A DNA stretch of 59,525 bases from Branchiostoma floridae (taxonomy: Eukaryota; Chordata; Leptocardii; Amphioxiformes; Branchiostomatidae), in NCBI RefSeq assembly GCF_000003815.2, contig NC_049987.1:20642547-20702071 (forward strand). The letters are read 5' to 3'. Within the stretch, counting starts at the first letter, position 1, and every line of letters starts with the position of its first letter. This document shows, piece by piece, positions 42,601 through 54,600 of the stretch. The notes beneath the pieces are model-generated. The model saw only the letters and a list, made by a program, of their open reading frames with translations, was not told the DNA's origin and did no database searches. The translations under genes were made by a program, and so were the position numbers.

Positions 42601-45600
42601 AACCTCCTTCAAGTTGGTTACATGTAGAATGAATGTTATTTTCCAGGTGTTCAGCCATGACAGCACCATGCAGAGGACCTGTGTGATCATGCACCTCTTG
42701 GATGAGTACCTGTTGGATGAAGATGTGGACGTTGTTGCAGCAGCAGGGCAATGTCTGAAGATGATCCTGTCAACAGCTGCAGGTACAGCTATAATGTTCA
42801 CTTTATTTTATTCAACTTCATTACTTTTCATTTCTGATGAGTTTGCTCAGTGCTAGGACAAGAGAACACCTCTGGACACTATGATAAACTACCATAACAA
42901 CCAGGACTGGGGCAGTATATCATCTCCCTGAGTCAAAAACATCATGATCACGGTGGTCCGGTTGCTATGCTTTTGTCCGCGTTGTCAGGGTAATTTGCCC
43001 CGCCCAAGACACCGCGGGGTGCCAACCGCGGCCCTGTGTCCATGTCTACACACTGATACACATTGCTAAATATTTCTCAAAATAACGAATGTATGGTAGT
43101 CATGTCAAGAAACAGCAAAACTCACTTACAGAGAGGATATGTTGAATTTTCAAATTCATACAAGTGCAAAAGTGACACTTATACACTGCGTTAAAAATAC
43201 CCTATCAAATCAGACGAACATAAGAAAGGTTACTATAGGTGACCGAACTTTGAACTTTGCAAAGTTTCCTCAAGGGATATTTTTCTAATTTACGCACTAA
43301 ACATTTGTTGAAGTTGTAGTCAATGTTCATAGCGATATTTTTTTAGTTACAATCCTTTCCCGCCGATGTCTGTGAAATTAAAGATTATTTTCCAAATTTT
43401 GGGCCACATTTCCTCACATTTCCCTTCCGTATTTCCCGTGAGCCTGATTGGAGCGAACAGACGACGTCATCAAAATGGCGGCGAAGTTTCGCTCTCCAGG
43501 CCCATGTTGTTTTCGCCGAAAAATCCCACGAAGATCAAAAGATATAGGCCAAAATATGAAGCTTGTGCTTATTTCAAACAGTGCACATGGCTGTAAGGGT
43601 TTGTTTGGGACTTATAATGAGCTGTGTCGGCCTCAATCAAAGCAGACAAGATATACAAGATGCAAATAAGTGAGAAATACTTCTATTGTATTCGCTGAGC
43701 GCCTCAAGCCAGATAATTGCCCGCAATTTTTAACTGAACGAGTTCGGCAGGAAATTTCTTATCCAATCCTCGGAAACGAGATTCAGAAACTGCTGTACTT
43801 TTCAAGTTTCTTAACTTGTACTAGTATATGGGCTCCACCGTCCACTTGTACAGTCGTAGGGCATTATGCAATCTTCTGGCTAACCTCTGATCGTTAGGAG
43901 ACTCTCACAAAATGTCACGAAAATTTTGTGTCGCCCGAGGAATTGAAACATAATCGACCGCTTCACGGACCTGGAGAATTTGTACAGATAGAAACGTTGA
44001 AAGATGCTTGAATAATATACGTCTTGGCTGTACGTCTTGTGATTAGAAATACATGAATGCCGGTAAAGATAATGTGACAAACTTTCAAGAACAATGTGAC
44101 AAACGGGAAAATGGCATCGGTTGTATATAAAACAAAGGATCCCGGTCTGCTGTCAAACAACAACACTCTCTTTAACCCCTCCTTCACCAACTAAATTGAT
44201 TTACTTCTGTGTGTTGTAGTAAATTTCAAATCTTTTCTGTAATGTACCAATTTCAAGCTAAAGGACTCCAGAAGTTTACCGCGTATTAAAAGCCAAATAC
44301 ATTCAGCACATTGATTAAAACATGGCGTCGGTTTGTAAACAAACTGGAGGGCCGATCGGTCTAATCCAGCTTCCCCGTCAAATAATCCCCTTTCTTCCCC
44401 ATACTTTGATTTACATTGTGTGCTTTATTACAAGTTGCATTTACATTTACAGAGATGTGGATTTTTTTATTTCAATTTTCCTATCAAGGACGCCAGAACT
44501 GGCAGAACGTTACCAAAAACACAAGCCGATATATCAAACAATGGCTTTTGTAGAGTCTGTTAACGCGGCCATATTGAATCACGAACTGTAGTTCATTATA
44601 GAAATACATGGGTGTAAGGAGTTACTAGAAAGAATACGTTATTGAATCGAATCTATCCGTACTCTCACGGTCGGTTAATTTTGTGTGTGTCTAGCACAGA
44701 TATAATGTACGTAGGGAAGAACAGAAATGGCGACGGGTTCCGCGCATCCCCGGCGACCGCGCGGTGAAGGCCCCGGGGAATGTCGGAAATTGATATTTCC
44801 TTGCATGACCTTAGTTTCGGTATTTTATAAATATTGGTGGCAGAAAATGTAGCAAAGAAGGACTGAGTGGGCTGTATACATGTATCAGTAAGACGCATCA
44901 TCGTGGGAATGACCGGTTTGAAAGCTTGGGTATTGTTTACTATGCAAACAGGGGAACAATTGGGGCGGAGACAGGCGTGCATTTGAATGGGGAAGTTCGC
45001 CGGAAAAATTCTGCTAGTCTAGGTGCGACCAAAACATTTCTAGTTCCCGCCCTCAAAGGTGTGAACCAATCAGCTATTGTTGCCATTAGTGAAATGGTTG
45101 ATTGACATTGATTGACAAGATAGGATTTTCAAGGGCCTTTTAGACCATCGTGGATTACGGCAAGCTCAACTCAGAACTCAGCAGCTGAGAGTGAGGACTA
45201 GCTGAACCCAAGAGCAAAATCATGAGTTACGAAGGTCTTCCGGGAGCACTTCCTTCCCTGTGTAGATTGCAGAAAGATTCCCTATATTTCCCGGAGGTGT
45301 TTCTGTCCTCTTACAGTTAAGTCTTCTGTAGCATGGGACCAAACATCTTGAGTAGTATGCCTTTTATTTTTAGGTTAAACCTTGTAAGGTTTCATACCAG
45401 CCTGGCTAATGGAATACCCACAGACACATCTTTAAATTTTATTTTCATTTGAACCTGTTAAATGAGTCCAAATAGGTCAAACTTAAGTGTAATTTTGACA
45501 GTGTTTCAAACAGCCATTTCTGCTTAGAGTTGGAAATAGATTCTTAAGTCTCTGAGCCCAATTTTCTTGTGTTCTGCAGGTACGGAGTGGTACAGACATT

Positions 45601-48600
45601 ACAAAGAAGGACTGAAGGAAGAAGGAACCCTCCTGTGCTACCTGCAGCCTTTCAAGTTACAGAAAAGAAAGGTATAGATGGAATGAATTTTAAACTTCAT
45701 AACCTTCTATGCACTTTCAGGCTAAACATGTATTGATAGAGAAATATAGGGGATGAAGGTCAAATAAAGTGGAAAGAGAAAAATAAACAGCAACATGCAG
45801 TCAAAGCTTACATTCAAAACCAGATATACATTTCAGCACTAAGGACAGTGACCAATTCATTTGCATAATTGGGACAAATTAGATGGAAAGACCATTGGCT
45901 TGTCCCGAGTATGCAAATAAGTTACATTGTACTTTGAACTGATTTTGAAGTCTGAGGTATCTTCACAGAATTTAAAGGTTAGTAAAACGATATCATTCTT
46001 TCCAGCTGCCTCTCCCACCAGTGAAGACCTGCACCGATTCAGAGTTCACCTCAGTGTTTGGGAGAGCCTCTCTCTGGATTCCCGAGCCTGGTTGCCATGG
46101 CAACTGGATCACAGAGTTGGTGTGCAGTCTGATTGACAGCGGAGCCGTTCAGGATGAAGTCCTTCGTCTGCTGACACCTGTCTGCAAGGTTTGTGTAATG
46201 TCTTCCAAGAAAAAGGCTAATAAGTAAAAGGACAACATATTTAAGGGAGGGAGTGGAGTGACTTGGACCATTTGTTTGGTTTCATCTCAGATTTGGTTCA
46301 GCTGCTGTCACTCCAGCTGTTAGCTAATCTCCAAGCAGATCCTATGGTAGCATAAGAATACAGTATTAAAAGCTAGCAAAGGAGTTTAGCCGGCCTAGGA
46401 GTGTGTTTGGCTATCATAGCTGTTTACATGACTGTACACTCCTATTTGCTCTTCCTACAATTGTTTGTAACTTTGCCTAACTCAGTCATTTCTCCTTTAC
46501 CTTTGCCATGTTGTCAGGTGAAGGTGGATTTCTGTGAGCAGCTGCTGCCTTTCCTGGTGCACAGCATCCTGCTGCAGAGCAGGGACAGTGTGAGACAGCT
46601 GCTGTCCATGCAGCTGTCAGCCTTCTTCTCCAGGCACTGCCAGACTGCTGAGATGGCCAGTCGCTCCGCAACACCTCTTCCCACACAAGGTAGTTATAGT
46701 AACTTGGTTATACGTTATGTTACAATTTTAAGAACCATATATCCGTACACAAAATAAAGCACAGGGAGATGGAGACGACACTCTGCAGCGAGGTGAGTAG
46801 CCTCCTGGAGAGTCAGGCCGTGTGCACAGAGGGACTCTGCCACTCCCTCTATCCATCTGTGGCGTGGTCTCCCTCTAGTGGCGTGGTCTCCCTCTAGTGG
46901 CGTGGTCTCCCTCTAGCCCTGACACCTGAGTATCTGGTTTTGTAGGCTCTTTTTTAAAAAGCTCAGGCTGTGTGGTTGGCATTCTCGTCAGGTGACCAAA
47001 CCGCTGTACTCTTTGCTTGGCAATGAATAATAGGACTGGTTTGGTTCCAACCATCTCTCTAACCATTTCACTCCTTAACTTGTCTCTCCTCGTCTTGCCG
47101 GCTGCTCTTTTCTGGACCCTCATCTCATACCATATTTGTACCAGTAGTTATAAATTTCCCTTTTTCTTACATTTAGCTTCTCAGGTTCTTCCCAGTAAAC
47201 CGGCACTAGACCAGGCGTCCGTGAACACCATGCTGCGTGTGGTCCATTACCTCAGGCAGCAGGAGAGACCTGCAAGGGACAGCCGTAAGGCCACACCCTG
47301 GCACAACAACTTCTGGCTGGACCTGGACTATCTGGAGGTGTCCAAGGCTGCCCAGACCTGCGGGGCATACTTCACATCACTGCTGTACATGGAGATCTAC
47401 TGTGAAAAAAGAAAGTATGTATTACTTAAGTTTGAGACATGTATATTTTCAGATAGTTTTTTCAGTCTAGACGTTGTTTCTCAAACTTTCCTGCTATAGA
47501 ACTGATGTAACTTGATACTAGTAGTAAACCTCTAACTTTTTAAAAGATTATTGAAGGAAGGGATGTTTTAAAGGATTCTTATAAAACTGAAAACTTTAAT
47601 TGAGCTCACATCCATGTATGTTGTTATTATGAAGTGTGTAACATAAACGTTTGGATTTATAGGCAGTAACTGTAATTTCAGGGTTACAATTGACATGTTT
47701 ATCCCTAACTTTATAGCAATAAAAACAATATTATTTGTAAAAAATAAATCCAGGGCAGAAGAAGACTCCCAAGGCTCACAGAGGTCGCAGGGATCCCAGG
47801 GTTCACAGGACAGCCAGGGTACTGCCCTGTCCAGCCTCAGCACCCTGTCTGCCAATTCTAGCCTTACTCTACAGGTATACTAGGTAGACTAGTCATTGTG
47901 CACAGTACATTCCTACACCATATCCAATCTTCATACTTATCTGTATTGGGACATCAAGATAAGACTGTTTCATCACATATTGCCAATTGAATGTGTTGGT
48001 TCTTGGATTTTAAGAAATAATGCTGTACTGGAAGAACAACATGAATACAGACTCTGAGGGGAAGAGACATCTGCACTTTAATTTTATTACTGTGCTTTAG
48101 AATTAAGAATAAGTTGAAACTTTTTGTCACAGCCCCCCAATTTCATGTATAACCTTGCATTGCAGCCCTATGTTTTGTACTTAACAGAGATCAAAGGATT
48201 GGTGTGGTCTTAGCTGTTTCCTTGGCCTTGTCATGTTGTGGAGATTTAATCAATTGTTTTACAATAGTGATTAAGATTCAGGCACATAACAGTCTTTTGC
48301 ATCCTTAAGTATTGTTTCGGTCAAGAATGATAGAAAATGAAATGTAATTCTAAAAGAATTATCCAACCTCACCCAACAGTCCCTACTAATGGAGGCCTAC
48401 TGCCACATCGGTGAGCCTGACGGAGTGTACGGTTGCGGCGCTGGCCGTCTCACGGACACGTCTGCACGAATCGTCACGTACGAGCATGAGGGGAAGTGGG
48501 ACAAGGCTCTCGGCGCTTACGACCTCCAGATGTCTTCTCCGACCGCTGTCATACAAGCTGGCGTACTGGATGCACTCAAGAACTTTGGCTGTGGCCATGT

Positions 48601-51600
48601 TCTCAACATGTACTTAAAGGGCATCAGGTTTGTCTGTCTGCTTGTTTTTCATAACCAGTACCTTGTACCTTGTACCTTGTACCTTGTACCTTGGTCCCTT
48701 AACCCAGTATTCCCGGGTCGTGGGGCGCTGCATGGTGGCGCTGTGAGTCAGCTTCCTCCATTCCATTCGGTCCTGCGTCAGCAGGAGGGACGCTGCAAAG
48801 CTCTTTCCTGTCCATTCCTTAATGTTGTCTGCCCATTTTTTCTTCTGCCTTCCCCTTCTCCTAGCTCCGTTTACTGTTCCTTGAAGGATGACTTTGGACA
48901 GTCCGTTTGACCTCATTACGTGTCCATACCACTTTAGTAATCATAACCAGTAAACTGCCTTTAAGCATAATGCATCACTATTGGCTTTGATCCACTCACA
49001 CTGTGATAGACACCTACCCATTTTTTCATTACATGTAAGTGTGGTCGGATTTCAAAAGTGTTTGGGGTGTGGCTGTTCTCAAACACAGTGCCTCCGGCTT
49101 TACATCTTATCCAAGAGGACACCCCTAACCAAAACTATGCACTCAGTTACCTTTAGTTAGTGAAGTGAGGAAAAAAGTGTAAAGGGTCTTTTGTACTCTC
49201 ATGTCCCTAATAAACATACCTTCCGGAATAAACATACCCCCCGGACAAATCTTCAAAATCTAATAAACATACCCCCCGGAATAAACATACCCCCCGGAAA
49301 ATGACCAAATTGACATGTAGACTGTGTCCATGCTACTTCTGTTCAAGGGAAAGAAGATAATAAGCAGGTAGGTTATTTTCATTTACTTATACCTGATCAC
49401 CAAATCAGTTAAATATAGCTGTATGAATAATGAATATTGAATAACTATAGATATCTTGTTCAAATTATAATATTTTCTCCATTTTCTAATAAAGGTATAC
49501 ATACTCCTAACCGGGGGCCAACAGTGCTTTCAAATTCAACAAGTGAAAATTTACATGATACATGAATTTTCTACTCAGAAATTGAAGCAAGTAATCAATA
49601 AATATTTTTTGTACATTACTTAAAATTACTGGCATATCAATAAAATCATTATAAATATAGCTCCAAGTACTCAACCATATATGTTTTAGACATTACCACC
49701 AATTAAAACACACATCAACACTCCCAAAATGGACACAAACTGTTAACAAAGTTTTTGTGAGAGCTTGTCTGTGAAGTAGCCCAGCATTCATGCCCAAATA
49801 CTAAATATGTTACAGATTATATTTTGACACTAGAAAACCGCTAAAATTAGAAAATTTTATGATAATTTCTGAAATTCAACACTCAGAAAATATATATGAC
49901 ATTTTGAGCCCATCATTACACCGAAATAAAATCATTTTCACCCGTTTACGGCCTCATTTTAGTGATTCGAATCTGCCTCCCAACAGGGTGCTAGCTTTAC
50001 TGTCAGTGCGTGTTATTCCTGGCAGCCATGTTGGATCAGTTTCGGTCTTTTTCTTCAAGTTTAAAGCTGTTTTTACTGACGGATTTCTGCTGTTTTTGGA
50101 GAATTTGCGGCCCCAAAACTCACATTACAAGGGAAAGAAGGTTCTAATTGTTGTTTCTTATGTGAAGGAATTATTCGTCCGCCCCGTTGTCGCTGCCGAT
50201 AGCGCATGGAACCACATGGTCGGAAATATACTGTACATGCTAAAATTATGTGATCAGTGTGTTCATTTACGATGTAAATAGAGACTGTAAAAGTTGTTTA
50301 TATAAAAAATTGTGCTTCAAAACGTCAGTGTGGCGGCTTATTTTCCCAATAATAACATTTACTTTGTACATTCATAGCGAAATCGACCGATATTTTACAT
50401 AATCGCTAGGATGTTTGGGTCACAGTGGAGGGGAAATCCGAGCTGCTTCGGCCGAAAATAGTGTCAATTTTGAGCAAAAATACTGCGGACATATGGACAG
50501 AAAACCCCAAACTTTTTATTATGCGGTTGTCCCTGGTTAGCAAAACCCCAATTTTCAAAAAAAAAAATAAACGTACCGTCCCAAATAAGAACGTACCGGG
50601 TGGAATTTTCCTGGGAAAAAAATAAACGTCCCGGTACGTTTATTAGGGACATGAGAGTAATTGCACAAATTTGATGCCTGCTAGAGATTCGAACCCAGAA
50701 CCTTTAGTTAACAATTTGCCAGACCACCTTGCTGCATGCCACTGTCCTTGGTGCTGAACATGGCTATCCATCACAACACCAGGCAGGAGTTTCTAAATCA
50801 GGCCATCTTTGGGCATTTCTACCTTATTCAACTGTTTCACATCAGCTTTGTTCTAAGATATACTTCGATAGCCTGGTTGGAAAGAAAAGTGTTGTTAGTC
50901 TAATATTTTTGTGTAATTAAAATATGTTGTACCTCACCGTTAGCATGTATGCCATCCTCATCCCCATACTTGCGCACATTGTAGCCACACTAACCAAAGG
51001 GAAAAATCAATTAATAAAGAAAATATAAATAAAAATAACAAGTAGCATGTGTAGTCCAGTGATAAGTGACCATGCCATGACCTGTGGAAATGTAGCTAAA
51101 CTGTTGTTTTTTTAGCTCATTCGTGCTAAGCTGGTTCAATATTACTGTCTTTCTTTCACCCAGGTCAGAATGTGTAGCAGACAGCCCAGAGCTGAGAGAG
51201 GCCCAGTATCAGGCTGCTTGGAGGAACGGCATTTGGGACTTAGACGTCGACTCAGGCATGGACGCCATACCTGGCTTCCACAAGGGTCTGTACACAGGCT
51301 TGTGTGCGGTGAAGGATCGGGACAGCACGTTGTTTGAGACCAGAGTGAAGCAGGCTAGATTGAGCGTGGTTGGAAGGCTAGCCAGCACGGGTTTGGAAAG
51401 TGCCCGAAGCGTTTATCCCCATCTGGTCAGACTGAGGTGCCTGATTGAATTGCAGGACTTCAAGACATTAGTGACAGAGTAAGTTTTAGTCTTCAACCTT
51501 TTTCTTCTTGTAACTTAAGTATCTAAAAATGAATATCTTACTTTATAAAAACGTTTTATATTTGCATCAAGATGAATGTCTGAAAGTGTCAGAAAATATG

Positions 51601-54600
51601 ATAGACATTTAGCATTCAATCCAATGGACATTTGACATTTAATCCAATTATAGATACCTTAAGTAGATTTTGGAGTCACCTTCCCATTAGGTAACATTAT
51701 AGATCATGTGATAATTTTTTCTTCCAGTGTACTGGTACAACTATTAACATTACATGTAGTTGTGTTGTGTATGATCAAAAGTGCAAACTTCAATCACGGT
51801 ATTCAACATGTACATGTAGATTATTATTTTTTTTATTCAGCTCTGTTGTGTTTTTAAGCTCTACGTCCTGTGCCAATGCCACATGCAACATATGGACACA
51901 GAGTGCCACATAATATGTACATAGATAGGTACTAGATACCAGTAGATTTGTTAAATATTCATTAGAAATCATTTTTTCGTTCAAAGAGTCTCTGTTGTGT
52001 TTTTCAGCTCTGTGTCCTGTGACGATGCCAGACAGCTTGTGCAGAAGTGGGAAGCACAGACCCCCCTTCTGCAGAATGACTTTGACTTCGTTGAACCTGT
52101 CCTGGCCCTGAGGAGCACCCTGCTACAGCTGGCTGGGGGTGGGGAGAGAGGGGCAGGGGGTGGGGGTGGTGAGAGGGGGGCTGTGCTGCGGGAGGCTCTG
52201 CTCACACACCTGGAGAGACTGGCCAGGTGTGCCAGGAGGGCTGCCAGGTTCCAGGTGGGTTCAGACAGGTGTTCTATGTAAACTCAGTTTTAAAACATCA
52301 AGCTTGTAGAGATCATTGAAGGTCTTTATAGTTTTATTTTACACACACTCAATTTGATTTGCCATCTGTTGTCTCACGAGGTCTAGACTCAAAACAATTT
52401 TTTAAGAATTTTAATCTAGCCAAGATATTGAAATTTGTGAAATTCAGATTATGTTTTATCAATCTAAAGTTATTAGGAATTAATTTAATACATCTTTTAC
52501 GTTAATTTTACATGATATGTGCATTCATTTATGTAATACTATGAGAAATGTACATTCTCACTACCAGGTACAAATGTACTTCCTTCATTTCTTCCAGGTA
52601 GCGGAGAGGGCCATACATACCCTTAAGCAGTTGGAACAGTCCGAGAGCACCACTTGGTCCTGGCAGCTGGAAGAGGCCAAGTTGTACTGGTGTAGGGGGG
52701 AGCAGGGTGCTGCCATCCACATTCTGAAAGCCCTGATCAGCAAACTGGAGCTGGAACAGATCTCGGACGACAACTGCACGGCAACCGAGTTGTTCCCACA
52801 AGCCTTAGGGCTGAACGGACACTGGCTGGCTGTGACACAGACGGAAAGTCCGTACAACATTTGTGAGGACTACCTTGCGAAGGTATACAATGTCATGTGT
52901 TGGTTAGGCAACATACAGTCAACATAGATACAATTCATTGACAAGTTATTTACTGTACTTGTTGAAAATATCATTCTGTTCATATGTTCATGTCATTGTG
53001 GCCTTTTTGTAACAATCTTGTTGTCTTTATGAAGCATCGTTTTATTGCAATATATCACTGTTAACACTTCTATGTACTACATTGTAGGCTGCAGATTTAA
53101 TTTTTAGAAGGAAAATGCCACAGTCAAATAGTTTAACCTACATGTATTGACAATAAGAATCCTGTCTATAGTGAGCACCTGTCTACATAGACCAGAATCA
53201 TGAGATCTTTCTCTTTTTTACTGTCAAGTTACAAACAAACTTTTCTGTTCCCTAACTTGATGCTTAGATGTACATGTACATGTAGTTGCTTGTTGCTTGT
53301 AACCAACAATTTTATCCTACAATTGTCAGGCTGCTGACATGATGTCTAGAATGGAGCAGCAGACGCCAGCGGCGCTGGAAGCCTACCTCGCTCTCGCCCG
53401 CTTCACAGACCAACAGTACCAGGTTATCGTAAACTACATGAAGTCCAGCACCTACGAGGCCAAGAAAGACATGATCGAAAGAAGCAGGGCAGAGGTGGAG
53501 AAAATGACGCAGAGTGGGGTGGTAGCAAATAGGTAAGTAGGCCCAGGCAAATTCATTTTTTTTTTAATGTAAAGAATCATGAAATGGGTAGATTGGTTTT
53601 ATGTTTGTAGTTTTTGCGGTTAGCTCTCATTATGAACTAATCCCACAGCAGACTAGTACTACTATTTGTGCTGTTGTTTCATTGAAAAAACCACAAACTT
53701 ATAACAATTAAGATACACTAAGATACAATAACTTCTATGTAGGATTTTGGCCCCCAAAATTGACATATTTTTTCAAACACCAGAATAGAATCAGTATAAA
53801 TTTATCATGAAAGTTGTTCTTTAGGGTATTAGGTTTTCCTCTCAACCCTATGTTTTACCTTACTGTCAATGCATGTTGTACTCTGAAGCTGTTTCATCAA
53901 TCGTTCTTTTTTTTTCAGGTACTTCAAGATAATGAAAAGACACATGGTTGATGGCAAGGATGAGCTGGAAGGGTTAAATGAGGACAGAGACGCCTTCCTC
54001 CATAAAGCCATGGAAAACTACATCAGGTAGTGATTACAATTAATGCTTGTTGTTAGCTTGCATATCCTTAATGCATATAGTTTGTGTCAAATTTATGTAG
54101 CCTTACTTCAAATAAAATTTATTCGGACAGACTTGTGCCTGGAATTGGCCAAGAAGGAGCGATCCCTGCACAACAGAATGACTAAAAAGACATGTTCCAA
54201 ACAAGATTTAGAATCAGCAACGAGCAAAGTTGAGCACTGCTAGATTTTTTCGCATTAGTCTAATTTAAAATTCTTAGTCCAATTTTGTCATTATTTTATA
54301 TTAGAGTGTCTAATTTAATTTAAAATCTATATTATCTTACCAACAATTGCAATTCTACCAACCAGCTTTTTGATGTGTATTAGGGAATATGTAAAGAAAA
54401 AACATGCAATTCAGCCAACATGCTGCAAAATGTTTTTATGAAGTTTTTGTGCAATAAAAAAACATTAATTCATTCCTTTCTTCTGCTTGTTTCACATCCA
54501 GATGTCTGAGGGCAGGTGATGAGCACGACCTGCGAGTCTTCAGGCTCTGCTCGCTGTGGTTCAGAAACGCCCACAACCCTGACATCAACCAGCTGGCTAA

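Larger units (their letters stand above)
1287..54501. other. Introns and UTRs of more than 300 bp where nothing more was recognised
   Basis: No gene, RNA or clear repeat was seen in: MYCBP intron 4220-5234; ATM introns 8766-9356, 9522-9838, 10574-11637 (C-runs only), 12366-13034, 15351-16230, 21384-21742, 26659-27183, 27220-27675, 27759-28120, 31970-32345, 32422-32928, 33075-33170, 35190-35580, 37729-38051, 38345-38777, 39852-40252, 42312-42414, 45672-46005, 46189-46328, 47415-47753, 47875-48379, 50741-51163, 51479-51840, 52255-52597, 52883-53329, 53533-53918 and 54027-54501. Block 17040-17400 shares short words with 38958-39060 and 32440-32520, suggesting an old unclassified repeat. Confidence 0.5.

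Noticed and set aside
46761-46793. Possible small ATM exon (CACAG then GGAGATGGAGACG... before GTGAGT)
   Set aside because: Its length breaks phase between exons 38 and 39, which join correctly without it.
49859-50281. 140-codon plus-strand frame
   Set aside because: It lies inside a TIR-bounded transposon, matches no family I know, and has AT-rich, intron-like composition.
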